A stretch of 61,980 bases of DNA from Staphylococcus agnetis (GTDB taxonomy: Bacteria; Bacillota; Bacilli; Staphylococcales; Staphylococcaceae). Where the stretch lies: assembly GCF_002901865.1 (NCBI RefSeq), contig NZ_PPQF01000017.1, positions 1-61,980 on the forward strand, read 5' to 3'. Under the pieces are notes generated by a model that had not been told where the DNA came from, searched no databases, and saw nothing but the letters and a program-made list of their open reading frames with translations. Every line of letters begins with the position of its first letter. Positions within the stretch are counted from its first letter, which is position 1. Of the stretch, positions 36,500 to 45,893 are shown in pieces. The position numbers and the translations under genes are program-made.

Positions 36500-37849
36500 A
36501 TGAAAAAAGTAGGCATGTTTGTTTGGAACCATTTTACAAATGATGCCCGTGTCAATCGTGAATGTACAACGCTGGCAGAGACGGGATATGATGTGGATTT
36601 AATTGCCATCAATGATCCTAAAAATCCAGCCATTCAGGCTTTTGAAAAAATGAATGAGCGGTTTCGTGTCCATCGTGTAAAACGATACCCGGCGTTGCTT
36701 CAAGCATATTCTGATTTTGGAAAACCCTTTATACTTGTAGTAGGAGGGATTGCTTCAACCATCGCAATAGGATTATATTTCGTTAATGTTATGGTTTTAA
36801 CAAGTTATCTGATTATGCTTTTAGCGAGCGCAATTGTAATGAAACAACGTAAAGCGAGAAAAATTTTTATTAATAGTGCCATCATTGCACGCATGATTGT
36901 TAAAGGGTACATGACTAAAGCGGATATCTACCATTCGAATGATTTGAACACATTACCGCAAGGCATTATATGTGCAAAATTGCGTTTGAAACCTAAACCA
37001 CTCGTATATGATAGTCATGAAGTACAATCCGATCGTACTGGGTATGATAAAAGAAAAATTAAAATGATTGAACGTTTTCTTTTACGCTTTGTTGATGAAA
37101 TGATGGTTGAAAATCATACGCGTGCAAAGCACAATGAAAAGCTTTATGGCTTTTATCCTCAAACACTTTACAATTATTCGGAACTCTATGATATTAATAC
37201 GCGACCAAAAGTGAATCTACATCAGAAATTAGGGCTTTCAGAAAATGAGAAGATTTTACTTTACCAAGGTGGATTACAACAAGGAAGAGGATTAGAAAAG
37301 CTTATTGATGCGATGCCTCTGATTAAAGAAGGGGTACTTGTTTTTATAGGTGCAGGCAAATTAACAGCACAATTAAAAGAACAAGCGAAACAATCATCTG
37401 AAAAAGAACGTATTTTCTTTCTTGAAAAAGTACCATTCCAAGAATTACCTAGTATTACGAGAGAAGCGTATTTAGGTTTTCAAGTTTTACAAAATGTGTG
37501 TTTTAATCACTATTCAGCGAGCTCAAATAAATTATTTGAATACATGATGGCACATGTGCCTGTAGTAAGTTGTGATTTCCCAGAAATCGCAAAAGTCGTC
37601 AATGAACAAGAGGTAGGCATTGCCATAGATGCACACGACCATCACAATATTGCATATGCAGTCAATGAATTGCTTACAAATCAAGCATTATATGAACATG
37701 TTAAAGCCAATACGCAAAAAGCTAAAATGATTTATAACTGGCAAAATGAAAAAGGAAAATTGTTAGCACTCTATGAACGTATCGAAATGAAAGCAACATT
37801 TTTAGGCAAATTAAAACAACAAATACGTCGAGAAGAAGCAAAATCATAA
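36500..37849 (+). CDS. Glycosyltransferase family 4 protein with embedded membrane hairpin
   Basis: A 449-residue GT-B protein. VGMFVWNHFTNDARVNREC opens the acceptor domain; residues about 73-112 form two hydrophobic helices (FILVVGGIAS and SYLIMLLASA); then HSNDLNTLPQGI, VYDSHEVQSDRTG, and the donor domain with ILLYQGGLQQGRGLEKLI, FQVLQNVCFNHYSASSNKLFEYMMAHVPVV. The membrane hairpin would tether it to the inner face of the membrane where lipid-linked acceptors sit. ATG 36500 follows AGGAGGGG. It is separated from the ABC ATPase gene by 222 nt, so it may have its own promoter. Confidence 0.85.
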   Translation: MKKVGMFVWNHFTNDARVNRECTTLAETGYDVDLIAINDPKNPAIQAFEKMNERFRVHRVKRYPALLQAYSDFGKPFILVVGGIASTIAIGLYFVNVMVLTSYLIMLLASAIVMKQRKARKIFINSAIIARMIVKGYMTKADIYHSNDLNTLPQGIICAKLRLKPKPLVYDSHEVQSDRTGYDKRKIKMIERFLLRFVDEMMVENHTRAKHNEKLYGFYPQTLYNYSELYDINTRPKVNLHQKLGLSENEKILLYQGGLQQGRGLEKLIDAMPLIKEGVLVFIGAGKLTAQLKEQAKQSSEKERIFFLEKVPFQELPSITREAYLGFQVLQNVCFNHYSASSNKLFEYMMAHVPVVSCDFPEIAKVVNEQEVGIAIDAHDHHNIAYAVNELLTNQALYEHVKANTQKAKMIYNWQNEKGKLLALYERIEMKATFLGKLKQQIRREEAKS

Positions 37850-37893
37850 GATGTAATATAACTTGATGTAGAAAGCGTGTTAAGAAATAGTAA

Positions 37894-37930
37894 AGCCATC
37901 TCAATGTGTAACGAATACAATGAGATGGCT
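37894..37930 (+). terminator. Probable terminator of the glycan locus
   Basis: AGCCATCTCA (37894-37903) pairs perfectly with TGAGATGGCT (37921-37930); the T-run after it is poor. Confidence 0.55.
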
Positions 37931-38005
37931 CTTATAATGCGCTTTAAAATAGGGGGAATGGACTTAGCACTCATGATTAAGCATTATCTAATATAACCTA
38001 TTCCA

Positions 38006-38043
38006 AAGAAAAGAGGCCTACACCAATGTGTAAGCCTCTTTTT
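38006..38043. terminator. Terminator of qoxABCD, bidirectional
   Basis: AAGAGGCCTACAC (38011-38023) with GTGTAAGCCTCTT (38028-38040), one mismatch, T-rich on both strands; it closes the minus-strand qox operon 14 nt beyond qoxD. Confidence 0.8.
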
Positions 38044-38056
38044 ATATGCTTTTATT

Positions 38057-38347
38057 TTATAAGTGAGAACCGTGTCCACCTTGCATAACCCAGAATGTAC
38101 CAATAACGATACATAATGTAATGATGATTGCGAAGATAACTTTTGCAAGTTGTACGCGTCCATCTTTACCTTCAGTTAAGTGCATGAACATTAAGAGTTG
38201 TAAAAATGCTTGGATAAAAGCAAATCCAAATATGATAGTTACTTTTGCTTCAAAAGACAATGATGTGTAAAGAGTTACGAAAACTGCTAGTAACGTTAGA
38301 ATGATTGAGGCAATAAAGCCTATTGTATGTTTGACTACTGTACTCAT
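38057..38347 (-). CDS. qoxD: Quinol oxidase subunit IV
   Basis: A 96-residue membrane protein with three helices, matching QoxD of aa3-type quinol oxidases ([34 protein letters not shown]). It helps assemble the QoxB-QoxA core. Its start overlaps the qoxC stop by 4 nt; last gene of the operon. Confidence 0.93.
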   Translation of the reverse strand: MSTVVKHTIGFIASIILTLLAVFVTLYTSLSFEAKVTIIFGFAFIQAFLQLLMFMHLTEGKDGRVQLAKVIFAIIITLCIVIGTFWVMQGGHGSHL

Positions 38348-38949
38348 CCGCTAAACACCATCCCTATCATGTATACGGCAGTGAAGATGAAGATCCATAC
38401 AACATCTAAGAAATGCCAGTATAAACTTACAATGAAAATTTTAGGTGCATTGTATTTATTAAGTCCGCGCATTGCAACTTGAATTAATAAACAGATTATC
38501 CAGAAGATACCTAGTGTAACGTGAGCACCGTGTGTTCCTAATAGTAAGAAGAAACTAGACCAATATGATCCTGCTTGCGGTACTGCACCTTCATGTGCGT
38601 AGTGCGCGAATTCAAAAATCTCAAATCCAACGAATCCTACACCAAGAAGTACTGTAATCGCCATCCAGACCATAAATAATGTTTTCTTTTCTTTACGCAT
38701 GTAGTAAATTGCAATCCCACATGTATAAGAACTTGCTAAAAGCAAGAATGTCATAATTAAAACAAGCGGTAACTCGAATAAATCTGTAGTCATCATGCCA
38801 CCGTATCCGCCACCATGTTGTAGCGTTAACAGTGTTGCGAAAAGTGTACCAAAAAGGGCAAATTCAGCTGTAAGGAAGATCCAGAAACCGAGTTTATTTA
38901 ATTCACCTTCATGCGTACGTGCATCAATAGTATCAACCTTATGACTCAT
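38344..38949 (-). CDS. qoxC: Quinol oxidase subunit III
   Basis: A 201-residue membrane protein with five helices, a heme-copper oxidase subunit III. Seen: [52 protein letters not shown] and the last helix [14 protein letters not shown]. It overlaps qoxB by 11 nt and qoxD by 4. Confidence 0.93.
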   Translation of the reverse strand: MSHKVDTIDARTHEGELNKLGFWIFLTAEFALFGTLFATLLTLQHGGGYGGMMTTDLFELPLVLIMTFLLLASSYTCGIAIYYMRKEKKTLFMVWMAITVLLGVGFVGFEIFEFAHYAHEGAVPQAGSYWSSFFLLLGTHGAHVTLGIFWIICLLIQVAMRGLNKYNAPKIFIVSLYWHFLDVVWIFIFTAVYMIGMVFSG

Positions 38950-40930
38950 GATTCATAGCCTCCCTTTCTTTTTGGCGTGCTCTTCTTAAGCGCGCTTCGT
39001 TTTCTGCAACTTCACTTGCAGGGATGTAATAACCATGATCTTGTTGGAAACTTCTCCAAATCATTAAACCAAAAATACCTAATAAACTTAAGATAGCAGG
39101 TAAGATTGTTTCGAATACTAAGAAGAATCCACCGATAAAGAATAGGATACCCATCCAGAAACCAATATGCGTGTTATTTGGCATATGAATATCTTTGTAA
39201 TCGTGATCATCTAAATAATGACGACCTTGTGCTTTCATCTCAACGAATGAATCTAAGTCATCCCAATGAGGTGTTTTCGCAAAGTTGTAATGTGGTGGGA
39301 TTGCAGAAGCTGTAGACCATTCAAGTCCACGACCTAAGCCGCCCCAGTTGTCGCCAGTAGCTTCACGTGGTGCTTTTAAGTGACTGTATACGATGTTACC
39401 AACAAAAATCAAGAATGCGATAGACATCATTGCTGCACCAATTGAAGAAATAACGTTAAGTAAGAACCAACCATCTTCTGGTAAATATTTGTATAAACGA
39501 CGTGGCATACCATCTAAACCTAAAACGAATTGAGGTAAGAATGTCACGTTGAAACCAATCATAAAGATCCAGAAGAACCATTTGTTTGGTTTCTCGAATA
39601 ATTTGTATCCCATTGCTTTTGGATACCAGAAAATCATAGCTGCAAAACATGCAAATACAACACCAGCAACAATTGTATAGTGGAAGTGTGCCACTAAGAA
39701 GTATGTGTTGTGATATTGGAAGTCAGCAGATGCCATTGCAAGCATAACACCTGTAACCCCACCAATTGTAAAGTTAGGAATAAATGCTAATGAGAATAGC
39801 ATTGGTGATTCAAATGTAATACGACCTTGGTAAAGTGTAAATAACCAGTTGAAGATTTTTACACCTGTAGGTACAGCAATCAACATTGTAGTGATTGAGA
39901 AGAATGAGTTCACTAATGCACCATTACCCATTGTGTAGAAATGGTGAACCCAAACGATGAAACTCAAAAATGCGATACCAGCTGTTGCCCACACCATACT
40001 TTGGTGACCGAACAAACGTTTACGCGCAAACGTTGGAATGATTTCAGAGTAGATACCAAATGCTGGCAATACTAAGATGTATACCTCAGGGTGCCCCCAT
40101 ACCCAGAAGAAGTTCGCCCAAAGCATTGGCATACCGCCGCCTGCAACGGTAAAGAATGAAAAGTCAAAGACTCTGTCTACAGTCATTAATGCAAGTGCTA
40201 CTGTTAATACAGGGAATGCTAAGATGATGATTAACATTGTGATGAATGTTGTAACAACAAACATTGGCATTTGCATGAACGTCATACTTGGCGTTTTAAG
40301 TTTAATGATTGTAACAAAGAAGTTAATACCCGTTGCTAAAGTACCAATACCAGAGATTTGGATAGCAATTAAATAGTAGTTAACCCCAGGTCCAGGACTG
40401 AATTCACCAGCAAGTGGTGCATAGTTAGTCCAACCTGCAGCAGGTGAACCACCGATAATAAATGAAATGTTGAATAGTAGCATACCGGCAACGAACAACC
40501 AGAAACTAATGTTGTTAAGAAGTGGGAATGCAACGTCACGCGCACCTATTTGTAATGGAATGATAATGTTCATTAAACCAATTACAAGTGGCATCGCCAT
40601 GAAGATAATCATGATAACACCGTGCGTTGTGAAGATTTCATTATAGTGATTTGATTCTAAGAATGGATTGTTCGGTACTGTTAATTGAATACGTAAAAGG
40701 ATAGCATCTATACCACCACGTACAAACATTAAAACAGCACAAATCAAGTACATTAAACCAATTTTCTTGTGGTCGACTGACATGAACCATTCCTTGTATA
40801 AGTATCCCCAAAGCTTAAAGTATGTTAGGGCAGCGATGACACCAATTACTAAGAATGGTGCACCAATTTGAGCCATTGTGATCATCCAGTTCCCATTTAC
40901 GATAAGCTCATGCCATGGAAAGTCCATCAT
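38939..40930 (-). CDS. qoxB: Quinol oxidase subunit I (heme-copper catalytic subunit)
   Basis: A 663-residue membrane protein, the site of O2 reduction and proton pumping, taking electrons from menaquinol. Heme and CuB ligands are visible: TTHGVIMI (low-spin heme), WGHPEVYI with the cross-linked His-Tyr pair, WVHHFYTMG (two CuB histidines) and VAHFHYT (heme ligands). Length is within one residue of S. aureus QoxB. It overlaps qoxA by one base and qoxC by 11. Confidence 0.96.
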   Translation of the reverse strand: MMDFPWHELIVNGNWMITMAQIGAPFLVIGVIAALTYFKLWGYLYKEWFMSVDHKKIGLMYLICAVLMFVRGGIDAILLRIQLTVPNNPFLESNHYNEIFTTHGVIMIIFMAMPLVIGLMNIIIPLQIGARDVAFPLLNNISFWLFVAGMLLFNISFIIGGSPAAGWTNYAPLAGEFSPGPGVNYYLIAIQISGIGTLATGINFFVTIIKLKTPSMTFMQMPMFVVTTFITMLIIILAFPVLTVALALMTVDRVFDFSFFTVAGGGMPMLWANFFWVWGHPEVYILVLPAFGIYSEIIPTFARKRLFGHQSMVWATAGIAFLSFIVWVHHFYTMGNGALVNSFFSITTMLIAVPTGVKIFNWLFTLYQGRITFESPMLFSLAFIPNFTIGGVTGVMLAMASADFQYHNTYFLVAHFHYTIVAGVVFACFAAMIFWYPKAMGYKLFEKPNKWFFWIFMIGFNVTFLPQFVLGLDGMPRRLYKYLPEDGWFLLNVISSIGAAMMSIAFLIFVGNIVYSHLKAPREATGDNWGGLGRGLEWSTASAIPPHYNFAKTPHWDDLDSFVEMKAQGRHYLDDHDYKDIHMPNNTHIGFWMGILFFIGGFFLVFETILPAILSLLGIFGLMIWRSFQQDHGYYIPASEVAENEARLRRARQKEREAMNHES

Positions 40931-42021
40931 TAATGTCCACCTCCACTTTTATCGTTTGATTCTGTTTTAGCACCTTTATGCATAGATTCCATTTCATCCA
41001 TGTTGTGCTTTTCTTTTTTAATGAACTCATTATCGTATGGATCGCTATTACCTAAAATAACAGCTTTCATACCATGACGTTCATAGTTTGGATTTGAGAT
41101 TTGTGGTTTACGTGCTGGCTTATTAGGTTCGCTTAGAACGCCTTCTTTATCATCATAGAAGTTTGGATCTTTAGGTGTGTAGTTAAAACGTTTGTAAGCA
41201 TAAAAAATGTATTCAGGATCAGCTGCAGGATCCACGAATGCCATATGCGTTCCACTAAATGTTAATTCTTTGTTTGGTGTGATAGGTAGAAGTTGTTTAT
41301 CAAAAGTATCTTGATCGATTTCTTTTTTAGATTTAGCTTCTTTTACCCATTTGTCATAATCGCTTTGACTAACTGCACGAACATTAAATGTGTGGCGAGA
41401 GAAGCCTTCACCATTAAAGTTCGAGTTACGGCCACGGTAAGTACCTTCTTCATTAGCTTGGTACGTCCATTGCATTGTCATACCAGTCATGGCATATTTT
41501 TGGCCCCCAAGTTGAGGTACCCAGAAACTTGTCATAGTATCCATAGCTTGAAGCTTGAATGTGACAGGACGGTTAGTTGGAATTGTAATGTGGTTAACCG
41601 TTTCAATTTTTTCTTCTGGATATGCGAAGAACCATTTGTAACCACCACTCACTGCATAAATGACCATTGGTTCATCTTTAGCTTTTGGTGGTTCTTCATA
41701 TTCATAAAGTGACTTAACTGTTGGAATCATTAATGCAATTAAGATAACTACAGGAATGATAAACCAAATAGACTCAAGTAACACACTATGATGTACCTTG
41801 CCAGATTCACTCGTTTTGTTGTAACGATATTTAAATGTGAAAATAGCAAATAAAATAAGTACGACAGCAACAATGGCAACCATAAAGATAATTGAATAGA
41901 TGATTAAAAATCTTTGGTCACTCGCCATTGGCCCTTTTGCGTTTAAAACTTCTACATCAGAACAGCCCGTAAGCAAAATCAGTGTTCCGAATGCAAGAAG
42001 CAAAGACTTTAATTTTGACAC
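40930..42021 (-). CDS. qoxA: Quinol oxidase subunit II (lipoprotein)
   Basis: A 363-residue subunit II with lipoprotein signal [14 protein letters not shown] (cleaved before Cys20), two helices (about residues 38-60 and 82-105) and an outer cupredoxin domain. The CuA ligand cysteines of cytochrome c oxidases are absent, as expected for a quinol oxidase. GTG start at 42021 follows AGGAGGTC. First gene of qoxABCD. Confidence 0.94.
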   Translation of the reverse strand: MSKLKSLLLAFGTLILLTGCSDVEVLNAKGPMASDQRFLIIYSIIFMVAIVAVVLILFAIFTFKYRYNKTSESGKVHHSVLLESIWFIIPVVILIALMIPTVKSLYEYEEPPKAKDEPMVIYAVSGGYKWFFAYPEEKIETVNHITIPTNRPVTFKLQAMDTMTSFWVPQLGGQKYAMTGMTMQWTYQANEEGTYRGRNSNFNGEGFSRHTFNVRAVSQSDYDKWVKEAKSKKEIDQDTFDKQLLPITPNKELTFSGTHMAFVDPAADPEYIFYAYKRFNYTPKDPNFYDDKEGVLSEPNKPARKPQISNPNYERHGMKAVILGNSDPYDNEFIKKEKHNMDEMESMHKGAKTESNDKSGGGH

Positions 42022-42039
42022 TTTTTTGACCTCCTAATA

Positions 42040-42051
42040 CTACAATTGTAG
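42040..42051. promoter_or_regulatory. Cop-box-like palindrome upstream of qoxA
   Basis: CTACAATTGTAG is a perfect 12-bp palindrome that contains TACA-N2-TGTA, the operator core used by CopY/BlaI-family repressors. It lies between the promoter (42063-42090) and the qoxA ribosome site, at about +10 of the transcript. A match to TACA-N2-TGTA is expected about twice by chance in this window, so only its position makes it notable. Confidence 0.45.
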
Positions 42052-42062
42052 GGCTTACATTA

Positions 42063-42090
42063 ATTTTAAAATAATATGTGATATTTACAA
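42063..42090 (-). promoter_or_regulatory. Promoter of qoxABCD
   Basis: On the minus strand TTGTAA (42085-42090), 16 nt, TAAAAT (42063-42068), about 40 nt before the qoxA start. Confidence 0.5.
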
Positions 42091-42497
42091 GAGCCTTTTT
42101 AGAAATTTGTCTAAATTAATTTGTTGGAGGCCTTGCGACTCTAACACTGACAAGGGTTAGCGCCTTTATGAAAATAATGTGTACATTTTGTGAAATGTGT
42201 TATCTTTATAGGAATTCGCTTAAAAACCTACTATAATAGGCTTTTTTTAACGTTTTGAAATTATATTTTCATATTAAAGAAGGGGAAATTGAATGTTGAT
42301 TGTAGGGAAAATACCGATTTATTTTTAGGAGTGTAAACGCGTACAATAAGAGGTAGATAAGGGCAAATGCTTCTCAATAGGAATGAGGGGTGTAGAAACA
42401 TTACCCGAAATCGTATCAATATGAAAGAAGCGATGTTATGGATGAAATTATATTTGCATAACATCGCACAAACAAACTTTCATGAAAAAAATACGAT
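42091..42497. other. Gene-free region between qoxA and the Ig-like protein gene
   Basis: No supported gene. It holds a short stem CCTA/TAGG with flanking A- and T-runs (42224-42248), and a perfect 11-bp stem GCGATGTTATG/CATAACATCGC (42430-42440, 42457-42467) that lies 31 nt beyond the stop of the minus-strand gene and probably serves as its terminator, though its T-run is broken. A partial fold lies at about 42120-42165 (GCGCTAAC with GTTAG). Confidence 0.45.
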
Positions 42498-42836
42498 TTA
42501 ATCAGCAGCTGGTGCATCAATAACTTCTATGACACGGTGTGTTGTTTCGATTGCACCATCAGAATCTGCAACTTTATATTCTAATTGATATGTACCTGCT
42601 TTTGATGTATCAATATGACCGTTTACTTTAATTTGATCAGTGAGGTCGCCATCCTCGGCGTCATAAGCTTTAACACCTTCGAGGGGATTGTAGTGTGTAC
42701 CAAGCGTGATTTTAGTATTTGACGTTCCTTTAATAGAAGGAACATGGTTTGTAGTCGCTTCAGCATTAAGATTAGGTGTAACGAGTGTAGCTGATACGCC
42801 TAACGCAGATAATGAATGTAGTAATTTTTGGTTCAT
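42498..42836 (-). CDS. Small secreted protein with bacterial Ig-like (DUF5011-type) domain
   Basis: A 112-residue exported protein. Signal peptide MNQKLLHSLSALGVSATLVTP with probable cleavage after NLNAEA; then one Ig-like domain about residues 33-108 with YNPLEGVKAYDAEDGDLTDQI and GTYQLEYKVADSDG, the usual pattern of domains linked to surface or chitinase-type proteins. S. aureus has a similar gene here labelled chitinase-related. No catalytic domain or LPXTG anchor, so a small secreted binding protein is the safest reading. AGGAGGCTATAGCC precedes the ATG. Confidence 0.8.
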   Translation of the reverse strand: MNQKLLHSLSALGVSATLVTPNLNAEATTNHVPSIKGTSNTKITLGTHYNPLEGVKAYDAEDGDLTDQIKVNGHIDTSKAGTYQLEYKVADSDGAIETTHRVIEVIDAPAAD

Positions 42837-42964
42837 TGGCTATAGCCTCCATAAGATTCAATACACGTTCATTATACCTGTTTCTTGAAGCCTAAAACAT
42901 CAAACTTTAGAACTAAAATTTTTAAAATAATGTAAATGTCATAGATACGTCACTTAATGCGTGC

Positions 42965-42993
42965 TTATGCTACATATGAATAGGGAATATAAT
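42965..42993 (+). promoter_or_regulatory. Probable hmp promoter
   Basis: TTATGC (42965-42970), 17 nt, TATAAT (42988-42993); start codon 50 nt downstream. Confidence 0.55.
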
Positions 42994-43043
42994 GTAAGTG
43001 GCGGTATCTTTATGAGTGAAATTTTTTTACAGGAGTGGTTGTA

Positions 43044-44189
43044 ATGTTAACACAAGAAGAAAAAGGTATTATTTTAGAAACTGTACCTGTTTTACAAGAA
43101 AAAGGTACAGAAATTACATCAAAGTTTTATGGCAGAATGTTCAATCAACACCCTGAGTTGCGAAATATGTTCAACCAAACGAACCAAAAGAAAGGGTTTC
43201 AGTCTACAGCATTAGCGCAATCTGTTTTAGCTGCAGCAGTCAATATTGAAGATTTAACACCTATTTTACCTATTGTAAAAGAGATTGCGTATAAGCACTG
43301 TGCGTTAGATGTACGTCCAGAACATTATCCAATTGTAGGTGAAAATTTACTTGCAGCGATTCAAGAAGTAACAGGATTAGATGCAGATCACCCTATTATA
43401 CAAACATGGGGGAAAGCATACGGTGATATTGCAGATGCATTTATTTCGGTTGAAAAAGATATTTATGCACATATGGCTTGGGAAGGTTTCAAACCTTTTA
43501 AAATTGAAAAGATTGAACAAATTACACATAATATTAAAGCATTTACAGTTGTTTCTGATGAAATAGATTTAAGTCAATTTATTCCTGGCCAATACATTAC
43601 GGTCGATGTAGAAAGTGAAAAGCTTCCTTACCGTGCAAAACGTCATTACTCAATTATTGATGGCAATAAAAACTTCTTAACATTCGGTGTGCGTCGTGAA
43701 GTTGGAGATGGCCATGAAGGTGAAGTGTCAACTGTGCTCCATGATGAGTTTAATGAAGGTGATGACATTAACTTATCTGCGCCAGTAGGTGGCTTCCAAT
43801 TACACAATACAGACAAACCACAATTATTCTTAGGTAGTGGCGTAGGGGTTACACCTCTAGTTTCTATGTATCGTCAAGCGGTTCAACAAGCACCTAAAGC
43901 ACAATTCATTAACGTTGCAGCTTCTGAAGCGGATGTTGCATTTAAGGATGAGATTGATAACATTACAGCTCAAGGTACTGATGCTCACGTGCATAATCAT
44001 TTACGTGATCAAGAAGGCTACTTACAAGCTGAAGAATTAAAGCAATATTTAACTGATGATACACAAGTGTACATTTGTGGTGGTACACCATTCTTGCAAT
44101 CAATGATTAAAGAACTTAAAACGTTAAACTTCAACGAAGATAACATTTACTTTGAAACATTCGTTCCTCGATTAAGTGTAAATGTATAA
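43044..44189 (+). CDS. hmp: Flavohemoprotein (nitric oxide dioxygenase)
   Basis: A 381-residue cytoplasmic enzyme oxidising NO to nitrate with NADPH/NADH and O2. Globin domain residues 1-138, with the proximal heme histidine at position 85 (IAYKHCALD) and FYGRMF near the distal side; FAD domain about 150-260 (KRHYSI); NAD domain about 265-381 (FLGSGVGVTPLVS, YICGGTPFLQSM). The length equals other staphylococcal Hmp proteins. ATG 43044 follows AGGAGTGG; the frame extends 9 nt upstream without a site. In S. aureus hmp lies elsewhere; here it is next to qox, whose heme-copper centre NO inhibits. Confidence 0.94.
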   Translation: MLTQEEKGIILETVPVLQEKGTEITSKFYGRMFNQHPELRNMFNQTNQKKGFQSTALAQSVLAAAVNIEDLTPILPIVKEIAYKHCALDVRPEHYPIVGENLLAAIQEVTGLDADHPIIQTWGKAYGDIADAFISVEKDIYAHMAWEGFKPFKIEKIEQITHNIKAFTVVSDEIDLSQFIPGQYITVDVESEKLPYRAKRHYSIIDGNKNFLTFGVRREVGDGHEGEVSTVLHDEFNEGDDINLSAPVGGFQLHNTDKPQLFLGSGVGVTPLVSMYRQAVQQAPKAQFINVAASEADVAFKDEIDNITAQGTDAHVHNHLRDQEGYLQAEELKQYLTDDTQVYICGGTPFLQSMIKELKTLNFNEDNIYFETFVPRLSVNV

Positions 44190-44232
44190 CAGATAAGATT
44201 AATTGAGAACCTAACCTAATTATGAACCTATT

Positions 44233-44275
44233 AAAAGGCCTTCAACATGCAATATGCATAAGTTGAAGGCCTTTA
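44233..44275. terminator. Bidirectional terminator hmp/folD
   Basis: AAAGGCCTTCAAC (44233-44245) and GTTGAAGGCCTTT (44262-44274) between convergent genes. Confidence 0.85.
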
Positions 44276-44342
44276 TTTATGAGAGGTTGTCCCTAATCAT
44301 TATTTATGTTAGTTATTCGTAAATACGTTTACTTATAAGTGA

Positions 44343-45200
44343 TTATTCTAAACCGCGACGCATTTTTTCAGCGATTAAGGTATTGTTGAGTACCATTGTA
44401 ATCGTCATTGGACCAACACCACCAGGTACAGGTGTGATGGCACCAGCAACTTCTGATACTTCGTCGTATTCAACGTCACCTTTTAATTTGCCATTTTCAT
44501 CAGGTGTGTTACCAACGTCGATTACGACAGCACCTTCTTTAACGTCTTCTTTTTTCACCATTCCAGGGCGTCCTACAGCGCTGACAATTACATCTGCATT
44601 TTTTAAATGTTCATGTATATTTTGGCTACGAGAATGAAGAATTGTCACTGTAGCATTTTGTTGAATTAATAATTTAGATACAGGTTGACCTACGATGTGA
44701 CTACGTCCAATCACAACTGCATTTTTGCCTTCTAAATCAATATCAGCATGTTTTAATAATTCCATCACACCAAGTGGTGTACAAGGAATCAATTTTGCCT
44801 CGTCTAAGTATAAACGACCAATATTGATTGGGTGGAAACCGTCAACATCTTTATCAGGGTCAATCGCATCCAATACCTTTTGTTCATCTACTTGTTTAGG
44901 AAGGGGAACTTGCACTAAAATACCACTTACTGTGTCATCATTGTTTAAACGGTCAAGTTCTTTTAAAACGTCAGCTTCAGAAGTAGCTTCATCAAGATGA
45001 ATCACTTCGGAAATCATGCCGATTTTCTCAGCAGCTTTCTTTTTTGAACGTACATAACTTTGACTCGCTCCATCATTACCAACGAGAATCACTGACAACT
45101 TTGGTGTGTACCCTTTTTGTTTTAAAACTTCAACCTCATCTTGCAAACCTTGGCGGTAGTCCTTTGCGATTTGCTTACCATCTAAAATTTTTGCACTCAT
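44343..45200 (-). CDS. folD: Methylenetetrahydrofolate dehydrogenase/cyclohydrolase FolD
   Basis: A 285-residue bifunctional enzyme making 10-formyl-THF, the formyl donor for PurN and PurH. Seen: [24 protein letters not shown] with the catalytic Lys, [11 protein letters not shown] (about residues 96-106), [25 protein letters not shown] and the C-terminal [15 protein letters not shown] 45200 (MSAKILDG) follows AGGGAGGATTTAG; the 15 codons upstream are not needed. Divergent from the purine operon and sharing its control region. Confidence 0.94.
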   Translation of the reverse strand: MSAKILDGKQIAKDYRQGLQDEVEVLKQKGYTPKLSVILVGNDGASQSYVRSKKKAAEKIGMISEVIHLDEATSEADVLKELDRLNNDDTVSGILVQVPLPKQVDEQKVLDAIDPDKDVDGFHPINIGRLYLDEAKLIPCTPLGVMELLKHADIDLEGKNAVVIGRSHIVGQPVSKLLIQQNATVTILHSRSQNIHEHLKNADVIVSAVGRPGMVKKEDVKEGAVVIDVGNTPDENGKLKGDVEYDEVSEVAGAITPVPGGVGPMTITMVLNNTLIAEKMRRGLE

Positions 45201-45274
45201 AATTCTAAATCCTCCCTTTGAATAGTTCGAACTTTTTACGTACATTCATTGATTTCATTAAGTTTTAACGGTTA

Positions 45275-45318
45275 AAAACCGAAATATTTAACGAAAATAT
45301 GTAATAAAGTTCGATTTT
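45275..45318. promoter_or_regulatory. Two inverted PurR boxes between folD and purE
   Basis: AAAACCGAAATAT (45275-45287) and, on the other strand, AAAATCGAACTTT (45306-45318) each differ by one core base from the PurBox AWWWCCGAACWWT. They are inverted with an 18-nt gap, the arrangement PurR needs in B. subtilis. They could control folD as well as purE. Confidence 0.75.
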
Positions 45319-45322
45319 TGCA

Positions 45323-45351
45323 TTGAAAAAAGCATGTCACATTGTTATGCT
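45323..45351 (+). promoter_or_regulatory. Promoter of the purine operon
   Basis: TTGAAA (45323-45328), 17 nt, TATGCT (45346-45351), directly downstream of the second PurR box and 60 nt before purE. Confidence 0.65.
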
Positions 45352-45410
45352 ATACCTGTAATATACAACTAATTGGTTTGGTATTTCAAATGATTGAAAG
45401 GGTGTTCATA

Positions 45411-45893
45411 GTGAAAATTGCGGTCATAATGGGAAGTTCATCAGACTGGCAAATTATGAAAGAAGCATGTGACATGCTGGAATATTTTAATATTCCGTAC
45501 GATAAGAAAGTTGTTTCTGCACATCGTACGCCACACATGATGGTGGACTTTGCAACACATGCGTATGAAAACGGATATCGTGCGATTATTGCAGGAGCTG
45601 GAGGGGCGGCGCATTTACCAGGTATGGTTGCATCTATGACTACATTACCGGTCATCGGTGTACCGATTGAATCTAAAAGTTTGAAGGGTCTGGATTCATT
45701 ATTATCTATCGTTCAAATGCCCGGAGGTATTCCAGTTGCTACCACTGCAATTGGTAAAGCAGGTGCTAAAAATGCAGGCATACTTGCTGCGCGTATATTA
45801 GGAACAACAGATGAATCGATTCAACGTCAACTTTGCGCCTACGAACAATCACTCGTTGAAAAAGTGGAGGATATGCAAAATGACTTACAATAA
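45411..45893 (+). CDS. purE: N5-carboxyaminoimidazole ribonucleotide mutase
   Basis: A 160-residue enzyme converting N5-CAIR to CAIR. Seen: [11 protein letters not shown] at the N-terminus (phosphate loop), [10 protein letters not shown] (about residues 40-49, catalytic His) and [15 protein letters not shown] start at 45411 has AAAGGGTG 6 nt before it. First gene of the operon; overlaps purK by 14 nt. Confidence 0.95.
   Translation: MKIAVIMGSSSDWQIMKEACDMLEYFNIPYDKKVVSAHRTPHMMVDFATHAYENGYRAIIAGAGGAAHLPGMVASMTTLPVIGVPIESKSLKGLDSLLSIVQMPGGIPVATTAIGKAGAKNAGILAARILGTTDESIQRQLCAYEQSLVEKVEDMQNDLQ

Noticed and set aside
24697-37849. Glycan locus considered as the standard teichoic acid (tar) cluster or Wzx/Wzy capsule locus
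   Set aside because: No CDP-glycerol or CDP-ribitol polymerase, tarIJ, flippase or Wzy polymerase is encoded; export genes are of the ABC type.
42294-42330. An 11-codon frame after AAGGGGAAATTGA
   Set aside because: Too short to support, with no promoter or terminator of its own.
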